A DNA stretch of 28,800 nucleotides from Gaiellasilicea sp038324115. GTDB taxonomy: Bacteria; Actinomycetota; Thermoleophilia; Gaiellales; Gaiellaceae. A model generated the notes under the pieces. It did not search any database, was not told the DNA's origin, and saw only the letters and a list, made by a program, of their open reading frames with translations. How positions within the stretch are numbered: the first letter of the stretch is position 1; each line of letters starts with the position of its first letter. Positions 15,498-22,075 of the stretch are shown one piece after another. Where the stretch lies: NCBI GenBank assembly GCA_038324115.1, contig JBBQHQ010000016.1, positions 1 through 28,800 of the forward strand, in the 5' to 3' direction. The translations under genes and the position numbers were made by a program.

Positions 15498-16910
15498 CTA
15501 CCCGAAGAGCCTCGCCTTGACGAGCTCGCTGACGACGCGGGCATTCGCCTTCCCACCCGTCTCCTTCATCACCTGGCCGACGAAGAAGCCGAGCAGCCCT
15601 TCCTTGCCGCCGCGATACGCCTCGACCTGGCCCTGGTTGGCCTCCAGGATCCGCGCGATCACGGGCTCCAGCTCCGACTCGTCCGAGACGGCCTCCTGCG
15701 CGAGGTACGGGTCGGCCGAGAAGCCGGGCTCCGCGAGCTTGCCGAGCGCCTCGTCGAGCGCGGCGCGCGGGATCCGCTCCCGGGCCTCGACGAGCTTCGC
15801 CAGCTCACCCGCGTCGACGGCGGCGGCGTCCACGCCTGCGAGCCGGTTGGCGATCAGGTTCGCCGCGCCGACGCGCTCGGCGCCGGCCGCCGTGACCGCC
15901 TCGTAGAGCCCGTCCAGCCCGCCCGTGACGAGCACGAGGGCGCGGTCGAGGTCGAGCTCGCCCTCGAGCCGGCGGATCCGCCTGGCGGGCGGCTCGGGCA
16001 GCTCCGCCCGCAGGCGCTCGACGAGCTCGCGGGGCGGCTCGACGGGGACGAGGTCGGGCTCGGGGAAATAGCGGTAGTCGTCGGCCTCCTCCTTCGAGCG
16101 GCGCGGCGTCAGGGTGCCCGTGCCGGCGTCGAAGTCGTAGGTCTCCTGGACGATCTCGCCGCCGCCCTCGTAGACGGCGATCTGGCGCGCGACCTCGGCG
16201 TCGATCCCCTGGGCGACGAAGCGGAACGAGTTCATGTTCTTCAGCTCGCAGCGGGTGCGCAGCTCGGAGGAGCCGGCCGGACGGACGGAAACGTTGGCGT
16301 CGACCCGGAGCGTCCCCTTCTCCATCTCCGCGTCCGAGATCCCGAGCTCGACGATCGTCTGGCGGAGCAGCTGGAGAAACCGGCGCGCGTCCTCGGCCGA
16401 GTGGATGTCGGGGCCGGTCACGATCTCGACGAGCGGTGTGCCGCCGCGGTTGAAGTCGACGCGAGTCTCGGAGGCGCCACCGATCCGGCCGGTGCTGCCG
16501 CCCACGTGGGTGTTCTTCGCCGCATCCTCCTCCAGGTGGGCGCGGACGATCGTCACCTCGTGGTCGCCGTCGGCCGTCGGTACTAGCACCTTGCCATTTA
16601 TGCAAGAAGGTAGATCGTACTGTGAGATCTGATAGCCCTTGGGCAGGTCGGGGTAGAAGTAGTTCTTGCGGGCGAAGACCGAGCGGTCCGCGATCGTGCA
16701 GTCGAGCGCGAGCCCCAGCTTCACCGTCCACTCGAGCGCGACCCGGTTCGGCACCGGTAGCGCCCCCGGCATCCCCAGGCAGACCGGGCACGTGTGCGCG
16801 TTCTCGCCGCCCCCGTACTCGTTCGGGCAGCTGCAGAACATCTTCGTCCGCGTCTTCAGCTGGACGTGGATCTCCAGCCCGACGACGGGCTCCCAGGCCG
16901 TGTCCGTCAC
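15498..16910 (-). CDS. gatB: Asp/Glu-tRNA(Asn/Gln) amidotransferase subunit B
   Basis: A 470-residue GatB, which phosphorylates the Glu or Asp on mischarged tRNA and transfers ammonia from GatA. Motifs include VVGLEIHVQL, the zinc ligands CSCPN and CPVCLGMPG, KNYFYPDLPKGYQISQYD, HLEEDAAK, and the C-terminal YqeY-like tail ending GGKANARVVSELVK. GTG start overlapping gatA by GTGA. The stretch coding for QYDLPSCINGKVLV (16580-16634) is visibly AT-richer than its surroundings and uses rare codons such as ATA, CTA and AAT, listed separately. The gene directly abuts the cupredoxin-like gene. Confidence 0.95.
   Translation of the reverse strand: MTDTAWEPVVGLEIHVQLKTRTKMFCSCPNEYGGGENAHTCPVCLGMPGALPVPNRVALEWTVKLGLALDCTIADRSVFARKNYFYPDLPKGYQISQYDLPSCINGKVLVPTADGDHEVTIVRAHLEEDAAKNTHVGGSTGRIGGASETRVDFNRGGTPLVEIVTGPDIHSAEDARRFLQLLRQTIVELGISDAEMEKGTLRVDANVSVRPAGSSELRTRCELKNMNSFRFVAQGIDAEVARQIAVYEGGGEIVQETYDFDAGTGTLTPRRSKEEADDYRYFPEPDLVPVEPPRELVERLRAELPEPPARRIRRLEGELDLDRALVLVTGGLDGLYEAVTAAGAERVGAANLIANRLAGVDAAAVDAGELAKLVEARERIPRAALDEALGKLAEPGFSADPYLAQEAVSDESELEPVIARILEANQGQVEAYRGGKEGLLGFFVGQVMKETGGKANARVVSELVKARLFG
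16580..16634. other. AT-rich, hairpin-prone patch inside gatB
   Basis: About 55 bp in which AT-rich codons replace the usual GC-rich ones, bounded on both sides by normal sequence. It holds CTTGC and GCAAG arms (16590-16606) around a 7-nt loop CATTTAT and a CTAG at 16582. The frame of gatB is intact through it. Confidence 0.55.
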
Positions 16911-18322
16911 CGCAGCCGCTCCGGGACGGGGTCAAAGCCGAGCGCGCCCTCGAGCGCGTGCCCGACGCGGAAGAGCGTGTTCTCGGAGAACTGCGGCCCG
17001 ATCAGCTGCAGACCGACCGGCAGCCCCTCCGAGAGGCCGCAGGGGACGTTCAGGCCCGGCAGCCCTGCCATGCAGGAGGGGATCGTCAGCAGGTCCGAGA
17101 GGTACATCGCCAGCGGGTTCGCCGCCTTCTCGCCCAGCTTGAACGCGACGGTCGGCGAGGTCGGCGAGACGAGGACGTCGAAGCGCTCGAACGCGGCGGC
17201 GTGCTCGCGGGCGATCACTGTCCGCACCTTCTGGGCCTGGCCGTAGTAGGCGTCGAAGTAGCCCGCGGAGAGCGCGTACGTCCCGATCATGATCCGCCGC
17301 TTGGGCTCGTCGCCGAAGCCGGCATCCCGGGTGCGCTCGACCATCTCGCGGTAGGTGCCCGCGTCCGCCCGGCGGCCGTAGCGCACCCCGTCGTACCGGG
17401 CCAGGTTCGAGGAGGCCTCGGCCGGGGCGATCAGGTAGTAGCAGGCGAGCCCGTACTCGACCGAGCGCGGCAGCTCGCACTCCCCCACCTCGGCGCCGAG
17501 CGAGCGGGCGAGCTCGATCGCCGCCCGCACGGACTCGGCGACGCCCGGCTCGATCCCCTCCGCCTCGTTCATCTCCTTCGGGACGCCGATCCGCAGGCCG
17601 GTCAGGTCGTCGCCCTCCGGCAGCCGCACCGCCTCCGGCAGCTCGACGGTGGTCGAGTCGCGCGGGTCGCGGCCGGCGATGATGCCGTAGAGGAGCGCGC
17701 AGTCGCGGACGTTTCGGGCGACGGGGCCGACCTGGTCGAGGCTGGAGGCGAAGGCGACGATCCCGAAGCGGCTGACGGTGCCGTAGGTCGGACGGAGACC
17801 GACGTTGCCGCAGAGCGCCGAGGGCTGCTTGATCGAGCCGCCGGTGTCGGAGCCGAGCCCCCAGGGCGCCAGCCCGCCCGAGACGGCGGCCGCAGTGCCG
17901 CCGCCGGAGCCGCCGGGGACGCGCTCGGGGTCCCAGGGGTTGTGCGAGGGCCCGTAGGCCGAGTTCTCGGTCGAGGAGCCCATCGCGAACTCGTCCGTGT
18001 TCGTCTTCCCGAGCGAGGGCAAGCCCGCGGCCTTGACCCGCGCGGCGACGGTCGCGTCGAAGACGGGCACGTACCCCTCGAGGATCTTCGAGCCGGCGGT
18101 CGTCTCGACCCCGGCGGTGGAGATCACGTCCTTGAGCGCGATCGGGACACCTAGGCCGCCGTCGTGCTCCGTCGTGCGCAGGAAGCAGTGCAGCTCCGGG
18201 TCACGCTCGGCGATCGCGTCGAGGTAGGCCCCGTGCAGCTCGGCGGCGGTCAGCTCCTTGCGCTCGAGCAGGCCCTGGGCCTCCTCGGCGCTCAGGCGAA
18301 GGGTGTCGACGATCGGGGTCAC
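16907..18322 (-). CDS. gatA: Asp/Glu-tRNA(Asn/Gln) amidotransferase subunit A
   Basis: A 471-residue amidase-signature enzyme that releases ammonia from glutamine for GatB. The Ser-cisSer-Lys triad is visible as K64 (IALKDVI), S139 (VPGGSGGG) and S163 (GSDTGGSI), the two serines 24 residues apart as in other amidases. NVGLRPTYGTVSRFG and the C-terminal GLPVGLQLIGPQFSE are typical of GatA rather than other amidases. The signature normally reads SIRQP; here it is SIKQP (K165). GTG start, overlapping gatC by GTGA and gatB by GTGA. Confidence 0.95.
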   Translation of the reverse strand: MTPIVDTLRLSAEEAQGLLERKELTAAELHGAYLDAIAERDPELHCFLRTTEHDGGLGVPIALKDVISTAGVETTAGSKILEGYVPVFDATVAARVKAAGLPSLGKTNTDEFAMGSSTENSAYGPSHNPWDPERVPGGSGGGTAAAVSGGLAPWGLGSDTGGSIKQPSALCGNVGLRPTYGTVSRFGIVAFASSLDQVGPVARNVRDCALLYGIIAGRDPRDSTTVELPEAVRLPEGDDLTGLRIGVPKEMNEAEGIEPGVAESVRAAIELARSLGAEVGECELPRSVEYGLACYYLIAPAEASSNLARYDGVRYGRRADAGTYREMVERTRDAGFGDEPKRRIMIGTYALSAGYFDAYYGQAQKVRTVIAREHAAAFERFDVLVSPTSPTVAFKLGEKAANPLAMYLSDLLTIPSCMAGLPGLNVPCGLSEGLPVGLQLIGPQFSENTLFRVGHALEGALGFDPVPERLR

Positions 18323-18603
18323 GTGGTCGGAGGCACCTGGAAGAGGTCGCCGGCGCGGGCCGGGGCGTTGGCGAAGACGTCGTCGAGCGGGAGCGGCTCG
18401 TGCGGCTCGTCCTCACGCCAGCCGTTGACGAGCTCGAGCGGGTGCGAGGTCGGCGGCACGTCGGAGAGGTCGAGCTCCGAGACCTTCGAGACGGCGTCGA
18501 GGATCGCGCCGAGCTCGCCGGTCAGGCGCTCGATCTCCTCCTCGGTCAGGTCGAGCCGCGCGAGCTTCGCGACGTGCAGGACCTCATCTCTCGTGATCGC
18601 CAT
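18319..18603 (-). CDS. gatC: Asp/Glu-tRNA(Asn/Gln) amidotransferase subunit C
   Basis: A 94-residue GatC, the small subunit that wraps round GatA and stabilises the complex. It has the typical HVAKLARLDLTEEEIERLTGELGAIL helix pair and ends with a VFANAPAR loop followed by FQVP. Start ATG at 18603, preceded by GGAAGG. It is the first gene of gatCAB, separated from the upstream cold-shock gene by that gene's terminator; no separate gatC promoter is obvious in the short gap, so the promoter may overlap the terminator region. Confidence 0.93.
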   Translation of the reverse strand: MAITRDEVLHVAKLARLDLTEEEIERLTGELGAILDAVSKVSELDLSDVPPTSHPLELVNGWREDEPHEPLPLDDVFANAPARAGDLFQVPPTT

Positions 18604-18616
18604 TCACCCCATCCTT

Positions 18617-18650
18617 CCAAAAGAGAGCGGGCCCCCTTTCGGAGGCCCGC
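18617..18650 (-). terminator. Rho-independent terminator of the cold-shock gene
   Basis: On the minus strand a GCGGGCC/GGCCCGC stem (18627-18633 with 18644-18650), extended inward by CC/GG pairs, is followed by TCTCTTTTGG. It lies 27 bp after the cold-shock stop. Confidence 0.85.
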
Positions 18651-18676
18651 CGTCGAGCGCGCAAATGCGGAAGCAG

Positions 18677-18877
18677 CTACGCCGCGGAGACGTTCGCCGC
18701 CTGGGCGCCCTTGGGGCCCTGGACGACTTCGAACTCCACGCGCTGGCCTTCGGTCAGCGACTTGTACCCGTCCATCGTGATCGCCGAGAAGTGGACGAAG
18801 ACGTCCTCGCCACCCTCGCGCTCGATGAATCCATAGCCCTTCTCGTTCGAGAACCACTTAACCGTGCCCTGCGCCAA
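18677..18877 (-). CDS. Cold-shock protein (CspA family)
   Basis: A 66-residue single cold-shock domain that binds single-stranded nucleic acid and acts as RNA chaperone. RNP1 (KGYGFI) and RNP2 (VFVHF) are intact, as is the opening GTVKWFSNE. The start is TTG at 18877: AAGGAGGAA lies 6 nt before it, and the in-frame GTG further upstream would place that ribosome site inside the gene. The gene has a 60-nt leader, its own -35/-10 pair within the 3' end of folD, and a strong terminator, so it is a monocistronic unit. Confidence 0.93.
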   Translation of the reverse strand: MAQGTVKWFSNEKGYGFIEREGGEDVFVHFSAITMDGYKSLTEGQRVEFEVVQGPKGAQAANVSAA

Positions 18878-18943
18878 CTGTTGTTCCTCCTTGCTGAAGC
18901 GACGTGGTGCGAGCACCGCCGCCGCTGACCTGTAAGCGCGCGA

Positions 18944-18972
18944 AACATAGCCTCATGTGGCAGGAAACGCAA
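18944..18972 (-). promoter_or_regulatory. Promoter of the cold-shock gene (TTGCGT-N17-TATGTT)
   Basis: On the minus strand TTGCGT (18967-18972) and TATGTT (18944-18949) are exactly 17 bp apart. The -35 box lies inside the last codons of folD. The start of transcription would be near 18937, giving a leader of about 60 nt. Confidence 0.55.
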
Positions 18973-19807
18973 GCTCGCCACGGCGGTAGCGGGCGGCCTT
19001 GACGGCGTTCCGGAGCAGCAGCGCGACGGTCATCGGCCCCACCCCTCCGGGCACCGGCGTCAGGTGGGAGGCGCGCTCCGCGGCGGCCGGATCGACGTCT
19101 CCCTGGAGCCCGTCGGGGGTGCGGTTCATTCCGACGTCGATCACCGTGGCGCCCCGCTTGACCCACTCCGGCCGAACGAGGTGCGGGATCCCGACGGCGG
19201 CGACGAGGACGTCTGCGCGGGCGATCTCGGCGGCGAGGTCGCGGGTGCGCGAATGGCACATCGTCACGGTCGCGTTGCGCTGCTGGAGCAGCATCGCGAC
19301 GGGCTTGCCGACGATCTGGCTCCGGCCGAGCACGACCGCGTTCGCGCCGGCGAGCTCGATCCCGTACTCGTCCAGGAGGGCCATGACGCCGAGCGGCGTC
19401 CCCGGCACGTGGGCGGGGTTGCCGAGGTAGAGCTGGCCGGCGTTGAGCGGATGGAAGCCGTCCACGTCCTTGACGGGGTCGACCGCGCGGATCACCGGCC
19501 CCTCGTCGAGCCCGTCCGGGAGCGGCAGCTGGACGAGGATCCCGTCCACCGCGTTGTCGGCGTTCAGCTCGGCGACCTGCGCGAGGAGATCCTCCTGCGA
19601 GATCGTCGCGGGCAGCCGCAGGTCGCGGGCGTCGATCCCGGCCTCGAGCGAGGCCTTGTGCTTGGCGCGGATGTAGACATCGGAGGCGGGGTCGTCGCCG
19701 ACGAGGACCGTGGCGAGGCCGACGTGGCCGAGCTCGGCCACCTCCGCCGCGACCTCGGCGCGGATCCGCTCCGCGAGGGCCTTCCCGTCCATGATCGTCG
19801 CCGTCAT
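18953..19807 (-). CDS. folD: Bifunctional methylenetetrahydrofolate dehydrogenase/cyclohydrolase
   Basis: A 284-residue FolD that interconverts 5,10-methylene-, methenyl- and 10-formyl-tetrahydrofolate with NADP. The catalytic pair is Y45 and K49 in VYIRAKHKA; further motifs are ILVQLPLP, DVDGFHP, the NADP loop GRSQIVGKPVAMLL, HSRT and VPGGVGPMTVALLLRN. ATG at 19807 is used; a second in-frame ATG five codons later is possible. A TATCCT box lies 8 nt upstream of the start. The repeat cluster 19821-19905 sits immediately behind this promoter. The C-terminus carries the cold-shock promoter. Confidence 0.94.
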   Translation of the reverse strand: MTATIMDGKALAERIRAEVAAEVAELGHVGLATVLVGDDPASDVYIRAKHKASLEAGIDARDLRLPATISQEDLLAQVAELNADNAVDGILVQLPLPDGLDEGPVIRAVDPVKDVDGFHPLNAGQLYLGNPAHVPGTPLGVMALLDEYGIELAGANAVVLGRSQIVGKPVAMLLQQRNATVTMCHSRTRDLAAEIARADVLVAAVGIPHLVRPEWVKRGATVIDVGMNRTPDGLQGDVDPAAAERASHLTPVPGGVGPMTVALLLRNAVKAARYRRGELAFPAT

Positions 19808-19815
19808 CGGCCCGG

Positions 19816-19821
19816 AGGATA
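19816..19821 (-). promoter_or_regulatory. Candidate -10 box (TATCCT) for folD
   Basis: TATCCT reads leftward and ends 8 nt before the folD ATG. The region where a -35 box would be expected is occupied by the left edge of the repeat cluster. Confidence 0.4.
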
Positions 19822-19905
19822 CGTCCGCGGCAGACGTGTCCGCGTGTCTGGCACCGTGTCTGGCACCGACCCTGGCACCGTGTCTGGCACCGGGACACGT
19901 CCGCG
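19821..19905. repeat. Tandem 12-bp repeats (GTGTCTGGCACC) in an inverted- and direct-repeat frame
   Basis: Four 12-bp units lie in tandem at 19844-19891: three identical GTGTCTGGCACC and one variant GACCCTGGCACC (third). They are flanked by a 9-bp inverted repeat, GACGTGTCC (19833-19841) and GGACACGTC (19893-19901). Outside that, ACGTCCGCG occurs directly repeated at 19821-19829 and 19897-19905, like a target duplication. The block fills most of the divergent gap between folD and the HMG-CoA reductase homologue and is probably a mobile or REP-type element. Confidence 0.75.
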
Positions 19906-19922
19906 ACGGCCCGCGGGGGCTC

Positions 19923-19928
19923 TAGAGT
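19923..19928 (+). promoter_or_regulatory. Candidate -10 box (TAGAGT) for the HMG-CoA reductase operon
   Basis: TAGAGT lies 9 nt before the ATG at 19938, with no ribosome site between. The region upstream where a -35 box should be overlaps the right edge of the repeat cluster. Confidence 0.4.
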
Positions 19929-19937
19929 CCACGCCTG

Positions 19938-21149
19938 ATGGAGCGCTGGCCCCGCAAGAACGACGACGCGTCGATCCGTGCCCGCCAGGACGCGATCCGC
20001 GCGACCGTCGGCGACGAGCCGCTCGCGCTCGGGAACGAAGCCTGGGTGCGGGCGCAGGAGTCGCACACCGGCGCGACCGTGATTCCCGTCTCGGTCGTCG
20101 GCCCGCTCGACGTCGAGCTCGGCGAGTACGAGCTGGAGGAGCCCGCGGGCCGCCTCCGCGAGACGGGCCGCGCCCGGGAGGAGCTGCTCGTACCGCTCGC
20201 CCACACAGAGGGCGGGCTCTCGGCCTCCGTCTCCCGTGGGATGAAGGCCGCGACGACTGCGGGCGGGTTCCGAACATACGTGCTTCATGACAGAATGACG
20301 CGAGCATCGTGTTTTATCTGCAAAAACACCGCCGATGCTGTAATCCTTGCAAGGTGGATCGAGGACTCGCTCGACGCGGCCCGCGACTTCCTCACCGCCC
20401 TCGACGACCCCTCGCTCTCAAAGCGGGCGAAGCTGCGCGAGGTCAAGACCCATGTCGTCGGCCCCATGTGCCACGTCCTCTGGAGCTGGACGACCGGAGA
20501 CGCGTGCGGCCCGAACATGATGACCCGGAACAGCTACGCCCTCAACATGGCCTTTGTCCTCCCCCAGGCGCCGGTCCGGCCCGAGCGCGCGATCCTCGAG
20601 GCGAACATGGGTGGGGACAAGAAGCCCTCGCACGAGTTCTTCGACTCCGGCCACGGCAAGACGGTGCTCGCCGAGGTGACCCTCGACGCCGAGACTGTCC
20701 GCCGCGTCCTCCGGACGACGGTCGACGACCTGCTCGAGCTCTCCTGGGCCGGCACGCACGGCGCCGTCGCCTCCGGGATGCAATCGGTCGCGTTCACGCC
20801 CGCATCCGCGATCGCGGCCCTCTTCGCCTGCACGGGCCAGGATCTCGGGATGGTCGGGACGAGCTCGATGGCGCACGGGACCGCCCACCGCACCGAGGAC
20901 GGTGGGCTCCAGGCCGCGATCCGCTTCCCGGGACTCGAGGTCGGCACCGTCGGCGGCGGCACCACCCTCCCCTACGCCCGTTCCTGGCTGGAGCTGCTCG
21001 GCTGCGCCGGAACCGGCAAGGTCTACCGTTTCGCCCAGATCGTGGCCGCGACCGCGCTCGCCCTGGAGATCTCCGCGTCGGCCGCGATGGCGACCGCGGG
21101 CTCCGAGAACTTCTTCCGCGCGCACCACGAGCGCGGCGGACTCCGCTAG
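19938..21149 (+). CDS. HMG-CoA reductase homologue (divergent, class I-like)
   Basis: A 403-residue protein with the catalytic framework of hydroxymethylglutaryl-CoA reductase, the NAD(P)H-dependent enzyme that forms mevalonate. Matches: HTEGGLSASVSRG (E91), GGDKKPSHEFFDSGHGKTVLAE (K228/K229), FACTGQD (D302), GTVGGGTTLPYARSWLELLG, and a C-terminal histidine (AHHERGG, H396/397), so the Glu-Lys-Asp-His tetrad seems complete. The cofactor motif DAMGMN reads DACGPN here (D188), and the ENVIG-type substrate loop is altered to TVIPVSVVGPL. Residues 112-139 are encoded by an AT-rich patch, listed separately. It leads a four-gene run. Substrate may or may not be HMG-CoA; no other mevalonate genes are visible. 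Confidence 0.82.
   Translation: MERWPRKNDDASIRARQDAIRATVGDEPLALGNEAWVRAQESHTGATVIPVSVVGPLDVELGEYELEEPAGRLRETGRAREELLVPLAHTEGGLSASVSRGMKAATTAGGFRTYVLHDRMTRASCFICKNTADAVILARWIEDSLDAARDFLTALDDPSLSKRAKLREVKTHVVGPMCHVLWSWTTGDACGPNMMTRNSYALNMAFVLPQAPVRPERAILEANMGGDKKPSHEFFDSGHGKTVLAEVTLDAETVRRVLRTTVDDLLELSWAGTHGAVASGMQSVAFTPASAIAALFACTGQDLGMVGTSSMAHGTAHRTEDGGLQAAIRFPGLEVGTVGGGTTLPYARSWLELLGCAGTGKVYRFAQIVAATALALEISASAAMATAGSENFFRAHHERGGLR
20272..20355. other. AT-rich, hairpin-prone patch inside the HMG-CoA reductase homologue
   Basis: About 84 bp rich in A and T, with codons rare in this window (AGA, AAA, TTT, GTA, CTT). It contains an interrupted hairpin: AGCATCG (20303-20309) with CGATGCT (20333-20339) and TGTTTT (20310-20315) with AAAACA (20323-20328). 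A 10-bp palindrome CCTTGCAAGG follows at 20345-20354. The reading frame stays open and the encoded residues fit the protein. Confidence 0.6.
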
Positions 21150-21152
21150 ATT
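21147..21152 (+). promoter_or_regulatory. Candidate internal -10 box (TAGATT) overlapping the HMG-CoA reductase stop
   Basis: TAGATT begins with the TAG stop codon of the upstream gene and lies 9 nt before the ATG at 21162. It may give the diiron gene its own transcript, although GAGGCGAG before the ATG could also serve as a ribosome site. Confidence 0.3.
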
Positions 21153-21161
21153 CGAGGCGAG

Positions 21162-22046
21162 ATGAGCACCAATCCCGTCTCCGAGGAGCCGCTCAACGCC
21201 GACGCGACCTACGCGCCTCTGATCGAGGCCGAGCGCGCCGCCGCCGACGACGCGGCCCACAACGACAAGGCACGCGGCGTCCTCCGCTTCTACGAGCTCG
21301 CGAAGAAGCAGGAGTGGCAGGTCCGCGATCTGCCCTGGGGCGAGATCCCGCCGATCCCGGAGACCCGCGCCGGCGCCTCGCACGAGAAGAAGGAGCGCCG
21401 CCGTGCCGTCTGGCGCTCGGTGATCACCCAGCAGCTGCAGGCGGACGAGCTCGCGGTTCAGATGGCCGGCCAGCTCCTGAACATGGCGCCGCACCCCGAG
21501 GCGAAGCTCTACTACTCAACGATGGTTCAGGACGAGGCGCGCCACGTCGAGGCGTGGCTGAAGCTCTCGAAGGAGGCGGGCGGCACCTCCGAGCGCGACC
21601 CCCACCTCGACAAGCTCGTCGACCTGACGCTGAACGCGGAGACGCTGGAGGAGAAGGTCTTCCAGATGCAGGTCTTCTTCGAGCGCCTGATCATCCCCCG
21701 CTTCCGACTGATCGCCCGCTCCTCCCGGGGGACGGTGCTGGAGGACGTCTGCAACCGGCTGACGATCGACGACGGGATCCACCACAGCTCCGGTGTCGCC
21801 TACGAGCGGATCCTGCTCGACGGCGCCTCGAAGAAGACGAAGGACCGGCTGATCAAGGCCGCGAACAAGCTGCTGCCGATCTTCGTCGAGCACGCGCTCT
21901 GGCGGCCGAAGGAGCGCGCCTGGATCGGCAACGTGATGCGGGACACGGACATCCGCCGGCTCCAGGAGGACGTCATGGACGGGGTCCGGATGGCCTCCAG
22001 CCTCGGGCTCGACGTGTCGGACATCCAGCTGCCCTTCAGCACCTAG
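21162..22046 (+). CDS. Ferritin-like diiron-carboxylate protein
   Basis: A 294-residue, mostly helical protein. A four-helix diiron site can be read from the sequence: E96 (QADELAVQ), E125 and H128 (QDEARHVE), E174 (VFFERLI), and D203/D204 with H207 (IDDGIHHSS). This arrangement of carboxylates with two ExxH-like pairs occurs in ribonucleotide reductase R2-like oxidases, AurF-type N-oxygenases and bacterial multicomponent monooxygenases; I cannot decide between them. The second pair has Asp instead of Glu. ATG at 21162, 12 nt after the HMG-CoA reductase stop, so the two are probably functionally linked. A role as an oxygenase or desaturase on an isoprenoid- or acyl-type substrate is inference. 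Confidence 0.75.
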   Translation: MSTNPVSEEPLNADATYAPLIEAERAAADDAAHNDKARGVLRFYELAKKQEWQVRDLPWGEIPPIPETRAGASHEKKERRRAVWRSVITQQLQADELAVQMAGQLLNMAPHPEAKLYYSTMVQDEARHVEAWLKLSKEAGGTSERDPHLDKLVDLTLNAETLEEKVFQMQVFFERLIIPRFRLIARSSRGTVLEDVCNRLTIDDGIHHSSGVAYERILLDGASKKTKDRLIKAANKLLPIFVEHALWRPKERAWIGNVMRDTDIRRLQEDVMDGVRMASSLGLDVSDIQLPFST

Positions 22047-22075
22047 AGATCCCTCCACGCTCGAGATCCCTCCAC
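22046..22075. repeat. 17-bp-period duplication of GAGATCCCTCCAC
   Basis: GAGATCCCTCCAC occurs at 22046-22058 and 22063-22075, separated by GCTC. It lies exactly in the short gap between the diiron gene stop and the thioesterase, where a start codon is missing. The 17-bp period is not a multiple of three, so it shifts the reading frame. Confidence 0.85.

Noticed and set aside
19844..19891. CRISPR-like array
   Set aside because: The 12-bp units are directly adjacent with no spacers and no cas genes are present; they are tandem repeats.
20272..20355. Frameshift or pseudogene in the reductase gene
   Set aside because: The frame stays open through the AT-rich patch and conserved motifs on both sides keep their expected order, so the gene looks intact.
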